64,000 nt of DNA from Plotosus lineatus (GCA_024760905.1 CM045729.1:75128550-75192549); one strand, 5' to 3'; shown: positions 22,958-35,425, counted from the first letter of the stretch. The notes: a model not told the origin generated them from the letters alone. Numbers and translations: made by a program.

Positions 22958-23598
22958 GATGATGAACCAACTGCAAACTGCAATAGTATCCCACTAAATG
23001 TACAATTTTTAACAGTTAATTAATTTCTCATTCCAATAGATGTTTGTCTGTTAAATAAATAACATTTTATATCCAATGTGGGTGGCTTCAAGTACTGAAC
23101 TATAAAATGTCAGTGTAGTTGGATTTAGACTCGCTTATCTCTGGACTGGGATCGAATGGTATGGCACGCTGAACCTATTTTTCTTTTTTTTTTTTTCTTT
23201 TTTCCAGAAACAGCATGGCAAGCACTAAGCTTCAGCAATTACACTGAATTCTTGCCCCAGGACAATACACTAATTTAATGCAATAATGAAACCAGTGGAG
23301 CTGAAGACTGACTAATTACAGACTAGCTCCTCTGACCTGGGCTTCTTGCCTGTGATCAACATACCAAATAACAGGTCAAATTTGGTGCGCTGAGAGTCCA
23401 ATAGAAAAACCTGTGATGTTGTTGATCTACACAACAGGATGTTAGTATCAGAAATGGAGGTACAGGTAACATGCAGTTGAGTTTATGGATAGTGATTAGA
23501 TGGTTTGAAAAACATGATTCATTTGAGCTTCTGTTCGGAATTTAAGCAAAGGTGCAACTGCTCTTTTCAAGCTTGCATAATTGTCTACTAAGAGAATA
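22958..23598. other. Sequence without recognised features
   Basis: No repeat family or coding frame seen. A pyrimidine run of about 25 bases lies at 23180-23206. Confidence 0.55.
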
Positions 23599-24010
23599 CA
23601 GTCGGCCCCCAACTTACGAAGACCCCTGTGTACGAAATCCCCGGGTTACGAAAAACATTTTCTTGAGTTTCCGTCCCCGAGATACGAAACAACCCCCTCT
23701 TACGAAAAGAAATTTAAAATTCAAATGCGCCAATCGACGCGCGAGTTGCTCTCTCATTGGCTGTCTCTCAACATCCCACCCCACTGGCCTCCCAGATCGA
23801 GACAGAAGGAAGCTTCCCTCTTTAGTTTTTAGTTTAGTTTTTTAAGTTGTTTTAATTCAGTAAATGTTTAATAAATGTGGGTGCATTTGAGCTCATCTGG
23901 AATTTCCGATCCCTCCAGGAATTTTTAAGTTTAAGTTGTTTTAATTCAGTAAATGGTCAAGCAGGGAATGCGCTTTGAATTCACGGCTTGTTGGCGTGGC
24001 CCGCAGTGCA

Positions 24011-24012
<2 letters not shown>

Positions 24013-24071
<59 letters not shown>
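24013..24071. repeat. (CG)n(GA)n tract
   Basis: A short CGCGCG run leads into about 25 GA units. It belongs to the first half of the internal duplication of P5. Confidence 0.95.
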
Positions 24072-24074
<3 letters not shown>

Positions 24075-24254
24075 AATAACGCTTTAGTTCTTAGTTTTTT
24101 AACTTGTTTAAATCAGTCAATGTTTAATAAATGCGGGCACATTTGAGCTTATCTGGAATTCCGATCCCTCAAGGAATCAAATTAAAGTTGAGTTTGTCAA
24201 GCAGGGAATGCGCTTTGAATTCCACGTCTTGTGGGTGTGGCCCGCAGCGCGTGC

Positions 24255-24361
<107 letters not shown>

Positions 24362-24636
24362 ATCAATAAATATGTTCATAAAATGGTTTATTATGTTAAT
24401 AAAATTTTTAAATGGTTTAATAAATAATTTTCTTTTAATTTTAACACATATTTCATACAAAATTGGTGTACTTTTATCATTTTTAAAGGGTTTATGGGGT
24501 TTATCCAGTCCAAAGACTGGAGCCTTGGAACGAATTAGGCGTTTAACATGTAAGATGCGACCCCTACTTACGAAATCCCCGCATTACGAAAAGGGCTCTG
24601 GAACGGCTTAGTTTCGTAAGTTGGGGGCCAACTGTA

Positions 24637-26207
24637 AATGTAATAGTAACACTTGTTTCTCAGTTCTGTATATGGACGATTGCACATGGACTAGCTGCTA
24701 GTCACTTGCATATTGAAATCATTTTTTCTATCACTGCAGCCTTGATGTTGCTTTAGAGTTATGTGCACTAAATTAACATGCTGTGCCTCACCCATCAAAC
24801 CAGATGGACACCCAGATGGATTCCACAGTGTTTATTGGGCCCTTAAGCAAGCGCTCTGGCTAGAGTGTCATACTGAATCTGTTACTCCTCTGATTTAGAC
24901 AGCCTGAAGCCAGAACCATGTCATGTGTTTGTCCTGAAACAACAGATTTGATGTACTACATAAAAGAAGAAAGCCAATAAATTTGGATGAACTTGCGTTT
25001 TTCATCCCAACCTTCACTGACTATCAGATCATCATTGGTATCTTTGGCAAGATAAGCAGAATGGATATTTGAGTCCTTCATTTACTGCTCTTTAAGCAAA
25101 ACCTAACAAGTAAAATACATATCTGTATGTTACACATCCTCATATACCTAATGAGTCTGAAAGGAATGAGCACAGAACCTATAAAAGCGCAGCCATAGGG
25201 AACGTCACACTCACAGGTATTCTGCATCCAGGTAACAGCATGTGTCCTGCTGCAAAATTTATTGATGACCCAATACATCACTCCTTTACTTTATGAACGG
25301 AGAAAAATACAGGAATAACTGGATATATAGATGTTCTCAATTTACCATAACCAATAACATATCTTGTATATTAAGCTAATCTCCAGCTTCTTAATACTGT
25401 CTAGCCATCAGTTTCAAGTGCACTCAGTAAGGTCATGTTTCATTCCACGATAAGGTCTTGGATGAGTTGAGTGTAATCTGACCTAAAGGCAATGGACTCT
25501 TTATGGATCCCTTTAAGTGCAGCCAGTCACACATGGTTAAACAGGAATTAATGGAGGAAACGGAGAGGAAAAGTGTTGCAATCATTGTCGACCTCATAGT
25601 GGGACTGTTTTAAATCACAACTTGTGACAAGCAGCGTATTGCTTAAAAATAGAATAAATCATGAATATATTACAATAATTCTAAAATTGCTTTGTTATTA
25701 GATATTTTGGTTAATCACAGTACATCAAAAGTAATTATGCAGTATACAAAGTAAGGTGCTGCAGATGGTACCAAGATTTTGTATTCCTGATTGCACTTTA
25801 TGATATTAACCTATTTTTATTTACCCATCGCTGTGATTTTCGCCAGAGCTTCTATCACTCCTATTCACGGCAATTGAATACCTGTGATACAAACCACGGT
25901 TCTGGATCTACCTGTGTTGTGCCTGTCTGTTTATGAAATTGACCTTGTTTGTGGCTTCTGTGAACTTTAATATCTAAACAGTGTATCGTCTCATTCTCTT
26001 GCCTTGCTCCTTATCTGACAGAATACTTTGCCAATTCAGATGCAGCCAGGGAAGCACTCTTGCTGGAAGCATACACTATCAGTGAGGCAGCTGCAGCGGC
26101 TTGACTGAATAGAAGAGTGACTGAAACAGCTCACTGATCATCTGCCCAAGTTCCAATTTGAGTTCCATGATCCATGCCTGAGTCCAAGCCTGAACCTTAG
26201 GCTTGCC

Positions 26208-26249
<42 letters not shown>

Positions 26250-27079
26250 GGGGGGTGGATTCTCCATGCAAGAACTCCTGCTTTTACTGTGTAAGTCACG
26301 ATCATCTCCTTGCACAGTGCCCCACATAAAGTGAAACTCCATATGTGGTCCCTCCTAGTCACTGCATATGAAACTAAGCTCTACAACCTTTAGTGAGTAC
26401 AGACAGGGTTTGCACCTTTGGTTTAACTGTTGGTTTATGGCTCACCTCATCACTCAATGACCTGGTAATAGGCGAACATTATGGTCTGCACTAATGAGAG
26501 CTCTTTCCTTGGCCCTCTCCCTCCAACACAATGACGTTAATGTTGGCATATGTATTCACTAAGATCATGTGTAGCCTCATGACCAAGTCCAAGTCAGAGC
26601 CCAATGCAGTGTACATTCATGTGACTGAGACTGTCACGCTCTCAACATCGGATGTATTGCCTTATCCTATACCTGACACCTTGTTGAATACCATGAATGA
26701 GGTCATGTCTGATAGCAGGTCTCATGCCATGTCTGACACCATGCCCAATTCTGTATATTACAAGATGTTCTTGTCCCTTATACAGTATAACGATGCTCTG
26801 CACTGGCATTTTGATTGAGGTGCTGCCACTCATCAGGGCGGTATACTACATCCAAATGTAGTCTCTGATGTTTGCCAGCATTCCAGCCAATGTTATTGGC
26901 AGTGCCCCAGCATTAAAATCGATGCCGGTCTCCCTGGTGCATTCGGCGACCTATGGTATGACTTGCTACCGGAAGTGGCTCCTTGGAGGCTCTGTCATAT
27001 CATCAGTAATAGCCTTGTTCTTTACAGGACAAACATTTATTTATGATGCTATAGTATTGGTTGCATGATAAACACAGGA
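24637..27079. other. Mostly unique sequence
   Basis: No transposon ends or credible exons recognised. It contains (AG)n at 26209-26242 followed by a G-rich run. Frames of 65-95 codons near 26079-26818 show no domain. Confidence 0.5.
26209..26242. repeat. (AG)n plus poly-G tract
   Basis: About 16 AG units followed by GTGGGGGGGGGGG. Confidence 0.95.
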
Positions 27080-27331
27080 TCGATTCATCCATTTTCTGAA
27101 CCTATTAAACCTAATCTGGGTCTTGGGCAGGAGGCTGACGCCCATCTCAGCCGACTCTGGGTGAGGGCAGAGAATACCCTGGACAGCTTGCCAGCCATTG
27201 CAGGACAGAAACACGCTGACGACTTTGCAGCTACCATTGTCAAAAGTCAGCACTGGTTCTTTTACATGCTGCTCACCATAGACAGTGAGAGACATGGCAG
27301 GCTTTTGATAACCCAGTTTGCTGCACTGGGG
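27080..27331 (-). mobile_element. SINE1, tail A, partial
   Basis: The left end is the complement of a tail A (CATTTTCTGAACCTATTAAAC). It continues through the body to the complement of CCCCAGTGCAGCAAACTGGG. The tRNA head is missing at the right. Confidence 0.85.
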
Positions 27332-27563
27332 GATAAATACAAAATTTCAGATAAAGTGTAAATCAAATAACAAACATTTGATAAAGTTTCTGAAGGTACA
27401 GCCTCAACTTCTAACTGCATTCATTTATTCAAATTCATCTTATCTTAGCATATCCTTTTAGGTTCAATCTGCCCTTCATGACTAATAAATAGGTTATATA
27501 CTGATTACATGTTCTAGAAATTACGAATAAAAATGACTTCCAATAACCTGTATGTATATATAA

Positions 27564-27567
<4 letters not shown>

Positions 27568-27603
<36 letters not shown>

Positions 27604-27625
27604 CACACACACACACACATATACA

Positions 27626-27706
<81 letters not shown>
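27568..27706. repeat. (AC)n followed by (TA)n
   Basis: About 25 AC units, a short CAGTGTG spacer, then about 39 TA units that run directly into the left end of P1 copy 2. Confidence 0.97.
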
Positions 27707-27709
<3 letters not shown>

Positions 27710-28487
27710 TGATACCTCTGCTCACGAACATAATTGGTTCCCAGAAAGTGTGTGTGAGGCGAAAAGTTCGTCTTCCGAACATTTATTTCCCATAAGAAAC
27801 CATTAAAATGAGAATAATCCGTTCCCAGGTCCCCATAAAACATAATTTTCTACTAAATAAGCCTTAAAACTACACAAAAATATACCTTATTTTATGTATA
27901 ATAAATGTGCTATTGTATTGTAATTAAAGAAATAAACTGTACTGTATAATAAAGTGGTTTTATTTACCTTTGTGATGGTAGTTGATGGCTTGATGGAATG
28001 GAGTGGGAGGAGGAGGGAGGGAGGGACTTACTGTTTGGAAGGAGTGTTTGGAAACGCCTACTGTTTGGAAATACCCTTAGCCACACACGCACCCTTAATA
28101 GCTTCCTTGTTCTTAAGGATGGTGGTAGCCTTAGCGTACTGGTACTGGGACGTTGAGTCACACAAACGCACACCTCGTTCATGTTTTTCAATGATCTCCG
28201 CCTGTGGTGGGGTCTTTTTCGGTCCCATAATAGCAAAAGTACACTCAATATGGTCCAAAATGTCTAGCAAACACAAACCACTTCCGCACTCAAAGAAAGG
28301 GGTGTGACGAACTGTGACGCCGTGAGCGTGCGTCAGCCTCTCGTGGCCGCCACCGTGGTGCTGTTCGACCGCGTGGTTTGATTCGTCCGCCGAAAACTAG
28401 TTCGTCAGCAGAGACAATATGCTCGCAAATTTAATGTTCTTGAGGCGAAAAGTTCGTGAGCTTAAGCGTTCGTCAGCGGAGGTTTTA

Positions 28488-28490
<3 letters not shown>
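27707..28490 (-). mobile_element. P1 pogo/Tigger-like element, copy 2
   Basis: A 784-bp element, nearly identical to copy 1, with the same ends. It sits between two (TA)n tracts, 27628-27706 and 28491-28561, so its target was probably TA-repeat DNA. Confidence 0.9.
28058..28228 (-). pseudogene. Pogo transposase N-terminus in P1 copy 2
   Basis: An unbroken frame of about 56 codons: MGPKKTPPQAEIIEKHERGV, RLCDSTSQYQYAKATTILKN, KEAIKGACVAKGISKQ. The IIEKHERG and YAKxT elements fit the psq helix-turn-helix of Tigger transposases. It stops before any CENP-B or DDE domain. If made, it would be a free DNA-binding fragment; nothing shows that it is expressed. Relative to copy 3 it lacks two codons in the STIAPI region. 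Confidence 0.7.
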
Positions 28491-28566
<76 letters not shown>

Positions 28567-28574
28567 CATACATA
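28491..28574. repeat. (TA)n followed by (CATA)n
   Basis: About 35 TA units and three to four CATA units between P1 copy 2 and a P2 fragment. Confidence 0.97.
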
Positions 28575-28701
28575 CAGGGATCCCTCACGACTTCGTGCTT
28601 CAATTCATGGAAATGCAAAACAAGGCCAGTTATGCTTAAACAACTCAAACAAACAAAAACAAAAAACAACCCAAACAACCCAAATATCGTTCTGTTATTA
28701 T
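28575..28701 (+). mobile_element. P2 fragment, left end
   Basis: CAGGGATCCCTCACGACTTCG, a diverged form of the P2 left terminus, then TTCAATTCATGGAAATGC and ACAAGGCCAGTTATGC. It is cut off where element X begins. Confidence 0.75.
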
Positions 28702-28814
28702 TTATGTTTTCCACCTTGATGCTAATAAGCACTTACTGTTCCACTCTGCCGGTAACCATTTTAATAAGTGCCCACCCACGCCAATTTTTTTAGCGCCCTG
28801 GGCACTTGTCACGT

Positions 28815-28818
<4 letters not shown>
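28702..28818 (-). mobile_element. Element X, end fragment
   Basis: The complement reads TATTTGACGTGACAAGTGCC, GGGCACTTATTAAAATGG, AGTGCTTATTAGCATCAAGG, matching 3829-3935. This second copy is the evidence that element X is a repeat family. Confidence 0.65.
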
Positions 28819-28884
<66 letters not shown>

Positions 28885-28917
28885 AGTATATTTTATATGT
28901 ATGTATGTATGTATATG

Positions 28918-28952
<35 letters not shown>
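28818..28952. repeat. (TA)n, (GTAT)n and (AC)n cluster
   Basis: About 31 TA units, then GTATGTATGTATGTATATG, then about 16 AC units. Confidence 0.97.
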
Positions 28953-28954
<2 letters not shown>

Positions 28955-30063
28955 AATTCAAATTAATCAATTTCTTATTTGCATCACTGACAATTTGCAG
29001 TCAATAAACAGGTTAGGCCATAGCAATATTGATTTTAATGTCACTAATCAAACCAGAATGTGAAGTAAACAATCCAATTGTCCTTTCTGTCATGACTGTT
29101 TACTTCCCCTCTCATTTAGCACTATCCTGAACTGGGCCTCTGGAATGAGTTGAACATATCTTTTATTGAAAGTCATCAGAGCAAAGATCTCCCACTTAAC
29201 CTGGCTGACCTAGCAAAGATTTTGCTAAAAATACTCTCTTCTTTCTTTTGCGCTGCAGACTCGCCACTCGCCTACTACTTCTTGACCCACTTATTTTGTT
29301 TATACGTACTCAGTTATTTCTTTCATCAACTATGACATTTTTCTCAGCACCTCCTCCTCACATAGGGTTGAGTGGTCAGTCGATAAGAGTCTTATAAGAG
29401 TAAACTCAGCGTCCAGATTGTACATGTGCTAAAACATGACAGCTGTGAGGTAAAACAACAACCATATATTAACAGAAAAAGAGGTGTGCTCGCCTGTATT
29501 TTTTCTGTGTCAAATAGAAAACCCTCCTCACTCAACACAAATCGTATTAGTGATAAGTTGCCCAGGCATGAAATTGATTTTGTAACAACAACCGAGAAGG
29601 ATTTCATCTTATAGTGTTAATCAAATTATTTCAAGCAGTGAGGGTGGAGTACGGAAGTAAAACTATTAACTGCTAACAGCAAATCACACTTTCCAACCAA
29701 CCTGTTGTCCTATTAACTCTGAAATGTGTTCAATAGCTAATTACGGTAAATGCTTGAGAGATGATACACCACTTAATTAGGTGTGGCTGGGTCATTTATA
29801 CTGGTCGCTTCATTATAACTACACTTTTAAACTAGAATTCATAACTCTGATGGCTGAGGATCTGTTAAAAACTACCATTTCCTAATGTAAACCCTAAAAC
29901 CTTATATTCAGCTTTATTTACATAGCAGAAAACCTTAAGTAATAGATATGTCAATAGTGATAATTAGTCATGGCAGGCCACTGCTGGAACAAGAATAAAG
30001 ATGTAATATAGAAATATACAAACAGGATTCCAAAAAAGTTGGGACACTATACAAATTTTGGTG
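28953..30063. other. Mostly unique sequence
   Basis: No element ends or RNA genes recognised. A 62-codon frame at 29426-29614 and its antisense show no domain. Confidence 0.5.
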
Positions 30064-30624
30064 CAAGGATCCCTCGCTACTTCACTCTTCAATTCATGTG
30101 GCTTCAGTGTATCGCGTTTTTATTTTTATTTTTTAATATTCTTCAAAATTAAGGAAAAATAGGTGGAAAGTTAAAGGAAAATGCCTTAAAACAAGGCCAA
30201 TTATGCAAAAAAAAAAAAAAAAAAAAAAAAAAACAGACAGACAGACAGACAGACAGACAATTTTCAATCAGTTTTTTTTAGAAAAAAAAAAAGCCCAAAC
30301 AAACAAAAACAAAAAAAAGAACCCAAAACCCGCCATTAAAACTTCAGTACTTACATTTTTATGTGAGGTGCGAATCTGAGTGTGCGCACACGCGTGTGTC
30401 TGTATGTGTGAGCATTTATATTTTATTTACATGTTATGCATTATTTTAGAATTTTTAATTGCTATTATAAGCATTTATAGCATTGAATATGTGTTTATTG
30501 ATATTATATACACATATACATGTACGTATATGTTAGCTGGGGGGTGTTTATCTTACTTCAAGGAATTCAGCGGTCACGGATTGGGTCTTAGTCCCAATTA
30601 ATGAGGGAAAATGAGGGATCCCTG
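30064..30624 (+). mobile_element. P2 pogo/Tigger-like element, uninterrupted copy
   Basis: A 561-bp reference copy of P2. Left end CAAGGATCCCTCGCTACTTC; right end the complement of GAGGGAAAATGAGGGATCC. TA follows the right end. An A-run and a (GACA)n tract (30202-30258) have expanded inside. There is no transposase fragment, so P2 is a pure non-autonomous element. Confidence 0.87.
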
Positions 30625-30626
30625 TA

Positions 30627-31244
30627 TTTCAAACATTTTTGGAATCTGGTTTGTATATAATTCAAAGCAAGAGTTTCTGTACTTGTAGAAAATACTCTGT
30701 GCTTCTCTGTACCTCTCTGTATACCCCTGCAGTCAGCCACTCCTGGGGCAATTCGCAGAGGACTCAGGAATACAGTGTTGGTAAACAGACATAATCAAAT
30801 TTTAATGTTCTAACAGAGATCATGATGTGGATGGATGGACTGCTGTTCATGTGATTTTCCCCAAATACAGGCTTGGCAATGCTAAATTGCCTCAAGCAAT
30901 TTATGAAAATGTTTACACATGTTGTTCTATCCAGGATGTACCCGCACAATCACCACCATCAACAACACCGTCAACAACACCACATACTTGAAACAGGATA
31001 AAACTGTATTAATGATAAAGAAAATGATTTTATAACCTTTTGAAGTATCATATCAAAAAATCTTTTGAATCAGTGTATTTGCTGTCTCACTGAAATATTG
31101 TCATCAATAAGCCATAATATTGTATTTGGGATGTTTCAAGCAGAAAGTAAACAAAATTGATGTGTTTTAAAGCAGTTAAAAACTAAGCAAGATAGATCCA
31201 ATTAACCTTAAGCCCACAATTTGTGGTGGCCTTATATATCATTT
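30627..31244. other. Sequence without recognised features
   Basis: No repeat or gene recognised. CACCACCATCAACAACACC (30950-30968) is a short low-complexity patch. Confidence 0.5.
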
Positions 31245-31303
31245 AGGATATGATATGATATGATATGATATGATATGATATGATATGATATGATATGATA
31301 TGA
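31245..31303. repeat. (TATGA)n pentanucleotide repeat
   Basis: Eleven near-perfect 5-bp units, the only pentanucleotide array in the window. Confidence 0.97.
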
Positions 31304-31508
31304 ACTGTGATATATGAGCAAACCTTTACAGAAAAAGGATAAAATAGAAAGTAGCAGTACGTATTTAATAGCTGTTATATTTTCTTATGTACCTCAGGGC
31401 ATAGCTGAACATTGTCCCCCTGTAATGGGAATCAAAATCAGCAAAATTACAGGGTGAGAGTTAAAGATTACTAAAATTCTTTTTTTTTTGACCACCGTAA
31501 AACACACT

Positions 31509-32326
31509 GTTGTCACTGCCCCCATTTGAAGCATAATGGGTTATGAAAGGCCGGCCATGTCTCTCATTGGTCTTCTTCTTTTCCTTTCGGTTGTTCCCTT
31601 CAGGGGTCGACACAGCAAATGATCTGCCTCCATCTCACCCTATCCTCTGCATCTTCTACTCACTCCAAAGACCTTCATGTCCGCCTTCACCACATCCATA
31701 AATCTTCTCTTTAGTCTTCCTCCGGGCCTTCTGCCTGGTAGTTCCAACCTCAGCATCCTACTACCAATATACTCACTATCCCTCCTCTGTACATGTCCAA
31801 ACCATCTCAATCTAGCCTCTCTGACAATGTCTCCAAAACATCTAACATGTGCTGTCCCTCTGATGTACTCCTTCCTAATCCTATCCATCCTCGTTACTCC
31901 CAAAGAGAACCTCAACATTTTCATCTCTGCTACCTCCAGCTCTGCCTCCTGTCTTTTCCCCAGGGCCACTGTCTATAAACCATACAACATCGCTGGCCTC
32001 GTCACCGTCTTGTACACTTTTCCCTTCGTTCTTGCCGATACTCTCCTATCACACATCACACCGGACACTTTTCTCCATCCATTCCAACCTGCCTGCACAC
32101 GCTTCTTCACCTCTTTTCCACACTCTCCATTGCTCTGGATTGTGAGGCATGTAAAAGAACCATTGCTGACTTTCAGCAAGAATAGGCTGCAAAGCCATCA
32201 GCATGCTTCCGCCCTGTGATGAGGCGACCTGTCCAGGGTGTACTCTGCCCTCAACCAGAGTCAACTGAAATGGGTACCAACCTCCACATGACCCTAATTA
32301 GGATTAAGGGGTTTAGAAAATGAATG
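31509..32326 (+). mobile_element. SINE1, tail A, split by an RTE LINE
   Basis: The left piece, 31509-31570, runs GTTGTCACTGCCCCCATTTG to GGCCATGTCTCTCATTG. The right piece, 32133-32326, resumes at TGTGAGGCATGTAAAAGAAC and ends in tail A. Together they make one SINE1 missing about 8 bp at the break. Confidence 0.85.
31571..32132 (-). mobile_element. RTE-clade LINE, 3' fragment
   Basis: The minus strand encodes the C-terminal part of the ORF seen complete at 61-64 kb: AMLYGL, then ALGKRQEAELEVAEMKMLRF, RIRKEYIRGTAHVRCFGDIV, RLRWFGHVQRRDSEYIGSRM. It ends in a 3' UTR with the complement of GGTTGTTCCCTTCAGGGGTC and an AAGAAGAAGACC terminus. It is 5'-truncated and inserted in a SINE1. Confidence 0.85.
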
Positions 32327-32472
32327 AATGATCAAGAACCATACTTTTATTTGATGTTATGAATTTGGAAAGAGGAACAATTTGTTTTTTCTGTACTCTA
32401 AAACTGTCTTTGACTTAATCCTTGACATTTATTTGTGTATAGTAATCAACCTGAGTGCTGGATTGAAAGGTT

Positions 32473-32475
<3 letters not shown>

Positions 32476-32524
<49 letters not shown>
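32476..32524. repeat. (TA)n(TG)n microsatellite
   Basis: About 17 TA units followed by about 7 TG units. Confidence 0.97.
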
Positions 32525-33313
32525 CCTGTTGTCATGTAATGAAATATTGAACACAAATCTCTGTAGATTATTTTGATTTGTGTAAGTAAATTCTCAATAA
32601 ACCACTTAAAACTTGTTTCTGGCATTAATGACACTGTTTATAGTTTTTTTTTTTTTTTTCGGATTTGTGGCCAACCTTCGCACCTTTTCTCACTGTTAAA
32701 TGTCACTCTTCCCTTTCACGCCTGGCATCAATAAAAGGAGCATACACAACAGGACACTGCTATCACTCGCTCCATGTCCATCTGCACGCTTGAATTAAAA
32801 TTCAGAGAAGACCTGCTCAACTCATAGGCGGGGTAATTTGGAGCATTACGTCATCCCTTCTGAGATGATATCCCAGAGTGTGCAATGGCCATGCAGAAGT
32901 GAGGTACAGCATGCTTCCCTATACATATTATTCAGTAAGGACTAAAACTATGGTGAAGGTTATTATGGACGTCCTGACATTGATCCACCTTAGTTACACA
33001 AGAGCAATGGAGCGGTAGTTTGAACAACCAAAAAAATGCTAAAATTGTGCAATAATCCATGACTATACGTGTAATAAATGTAAGGATATGTGTATATTGA
33101 AACCCATGAGTCTATAACGTTTGATATACAGTGCATACCATACATAAATCATGACAAATAACAGTGAACATACCCTTAGAAAGTCGTTGTTAACAAACCA
33201 ACTCGCTTGCACAGTGATAGCTATAGTCATGTGAAAAACATTTCACCGAAAAATATTCCACAGGAATTGGTACGTTCTTTTTTAATATTTCAAAACTTGA
33301 TTGAAAAGTGGTA
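32525..33313. other. Mostly unique sequence
   Basis: A poly-T run at 32645-32659; otherwise no feature recognised. Confidence 0.5.
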
Positions 33314-33548
33314 CAGGAATGCCTCGCTACTTCGCGCTACAATTCATGCATCTTCAGTGCATTGCTGTTTTTTCTTTTTTTTTTATGTATATTCATCGAA
33401 TTAAAAATAAGGAAATTACGGAAGAATCGGGAAAGAACGTTAAGGAAAATGCCACAAAAATAAGGTCAACTATGCAAAAAAAAAAAAAAAAAACCCTAAA
33501 CAAACACAAAACAAAAAACAACCCAAAACCTTGCATCAAAACTACGTA

Positions 33549-34336
33549 CAGTAAAACCTCCGCTGGCGAACGCTTAAGCTCACAAACTTTTCGCCTCAAG
33601 AACATTAAATTTGCGAGCATATAGTCTCTGCTGACGAACTAGTTTTCGGCGGACGAATCAAACCACGCGGTCGAACAGCGCCACGGTGGCGGCCACGAGA
33701 AACTGACGCACGCTCACGGCGTCACAGTTCGTCACCCCCTTTCTTTGAGTGCGGAAGTGGTTTGTGTTTGCTAGACATTTTGGACCATATTGAGTGTACT
33801 TTTGCTATTATGGGACCGAAAAAGACCCCACCACAGGCGGAGATCATTGAAAAACACGAACGAGGTGTGCGTTTGTGTGACTCAGCGTCCCAGTACCAGT
33901 ACGCTAAGTCTACCATTGCTCCCATCCTTAAGAACAAGGAAGCTATTAAGGGTGCGTGTGTGGCTAAGGGTGTTTCCAAACAGTAGGCGTTTCCAAACAC
34001 TCCTTCCAAACAGTAAATCCCTCCTCCCTCCTCCTCCCACTCCATTCCATCAAGCCATCAACTACCATCACAAAGGTAAACAAAACGACTTTATTATACA
34101 GTACAGTTTATTTCTTTAATTACAATACAATAGCACATTTATTATACATAAAATAAGGTATATTTTTGTGTAGTTTTAAGGCTTATTTAGTAGAAAATTA
34201 TGTTTTATGGGGAGCTGGGAACGGATTATTCTCATTTTAATGGTTTCTTATGGGAAATAAATGTTCGGAAGACGAACTTTTCGCCTTACACACACTTTCT
34301 GGGAACCAATTATGTTCGTGAGCTGAGGTATCACTG
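33549..34336 (+). mobile_element. P1 pogo/Tigger-like element, copy 3
   Basis: A 788-bp copy in the opposite orientation to copies 1 and 2, with TA at 33547-33548 and 34337-34338. Left end CAGTAAAACCTCCGCTGGCG, right end complement CAGTGATACCTCAGCTCACG. Confidence 0.9.
33810..33986 (+). pseudogene. Pogo transposase N-terminus in P1 copy 3
   Basis: An unbroken 58-codon frame: MGPKKTPPQAEIIEKHERGV, RLCDSASQYQYAKSTIAPIL, KNKEAIKGACVAKGVSKQ. It is the best-preserved version of the P1 fragment and corresponds to the psq helix-turn-helix of a Tigger transposase, with the rest deleted. The same frame is open upstream for at least 16 more codons, so the start at 33810 is chosen because the copies agree from this methionine. 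Confidence 0.72.
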
Positions 34337-34690
34337 TACTTACATTTTTAAGTGAGGTCAGCATCTGAGTCCATGCATGCGCATCTGCACGCGCACGTGT
34401 CTGTATATGTGTGTAATTATATTTTATTTACATGTTATGCATTGTTTATAGCATTGAATATGTATTTATTGATATTATACACACATATACTAGTACATGT
34501 ACGTATTCATCAGTGTGGGGGGTTATCCTTCTTCGTGGAATCCGGTGGTCGCGGGGGGATCTCGGTCCCAATTAACCGTGGAAAGCGAGGGATCCCTGTA
34601 CACTCAAACAATTATTCAACAGATAAAATTGCCATTTGGTAGTCACTTTTATTTTTTATTCATTTTTATTTATTATAATTTATTATTATA

Positions 34691-35048
34691 TTCTGTCTGT
34701 CTGTCTTCCTTTCGGCTTTTTCCCTTTTACTCGGGAGTCGCTACAGCGAATTATCTGATTCGCACGTTTGATTTGGCAGAGGTTTTTACGTCGGATGCCC
34801 TTCCTGTCACAACCCTTTTTAGCAAGGGACAGAAACACGCTGACGACTTTGCAGCTACTCTTTACGAAAGCCAGCAATGGTTCTTTTACATGCCTCTCAC
34901 CATAGACAGTGAGAGACATGGCCCGCCTTTGATAACCCAGTTAGCCGCACTGGGGGTGACAGTGACAACCTTATGGAGGGTGGGACTCAAACTCCCAACC
35001 TTTGGATCAGCGATCCAGCACCCTATACCATTAGACCACCACTGCCCC
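34691..35048 (-). mobile_element. SINE1, tail B, with perfect 17-bp target duplication
   Basis: A full-length 358-bp minus-strand copy. TATAATTTATTATTATA stands at 34674-34690 and again at 35049-35065. The tail B end is at the left (complement of GAAGACAGACAG); the tRNA head is at the right. Confidence 0.96.
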
Positions 35049-35089
35049 TATAATTTATTATTATATATTATTTCATACTTATATTATAG

Positions 35090-35425
35090 GGGGCAGTGGT
35101 GGTCTAGTGGCATAGGGTGCTGGATCGCTGATCCAAAGGTTGGGGGTTCGATTCCCACTCTCCACAAGGTTGTCACTGTCCTCCCCAGTGGAGCTAACTG
35201 GGTTATCAAAGGCGGGCCATGTCTCTCACTGTCTATGGTGTGAGGCATGTAAAAGAACCATTGCTGACTTTCGTAAAGACTAGGCTGCAAAGCCGTCGGC
35301 GTGTTTCCGCCCTGCGATGGCCTGGCGAGCTGTCCAGGGTGTACTCTTCCCTCACCCGAAGTTGGCTGGGATGGGCACCAGCCTCCCCGCGACCCAAATT
35401 AGAATTAAGCGGTTACAGAAATGAA
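35090..35425 (+). mobile_element. SINE1, tail A, head-to-head partner
   Basis: Full-length plus-strand copy with intact A-box region and B-box (GGTTCGATTCC), ending AATTAGAATTAAGCGGTTAC. Its head faces the head of the previous copy across about 42 bp. Confidence 0.92.

Larger units (their letters stand above)
33314..34598 (+). mobile_element. P2 pogo/Tigger-like element, interrupted by P1
   Basis: Left end CAGGAATGCCTCGCTACTTC, right end the complement of GCGAGGGATCCCTG, both beside TA. P1 copy 3 lies at 33549-34336, at a different site in P2 from the P1 nested at 1210. Without P1 it is about 495 bp. Confidence 0.88.

Noticed and set aside
31677..32219. 180-codon plus-strand frame
   Set aside because: It is the antisense of the RTE LINE C-terminus plus SINE1 sequence.
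34497..35243. 248-codon plus-strand frame
   Set aside because: It runs through the right end of P2 and two SINE1 copies in opposite orientation. SINEs do not encode proteins.
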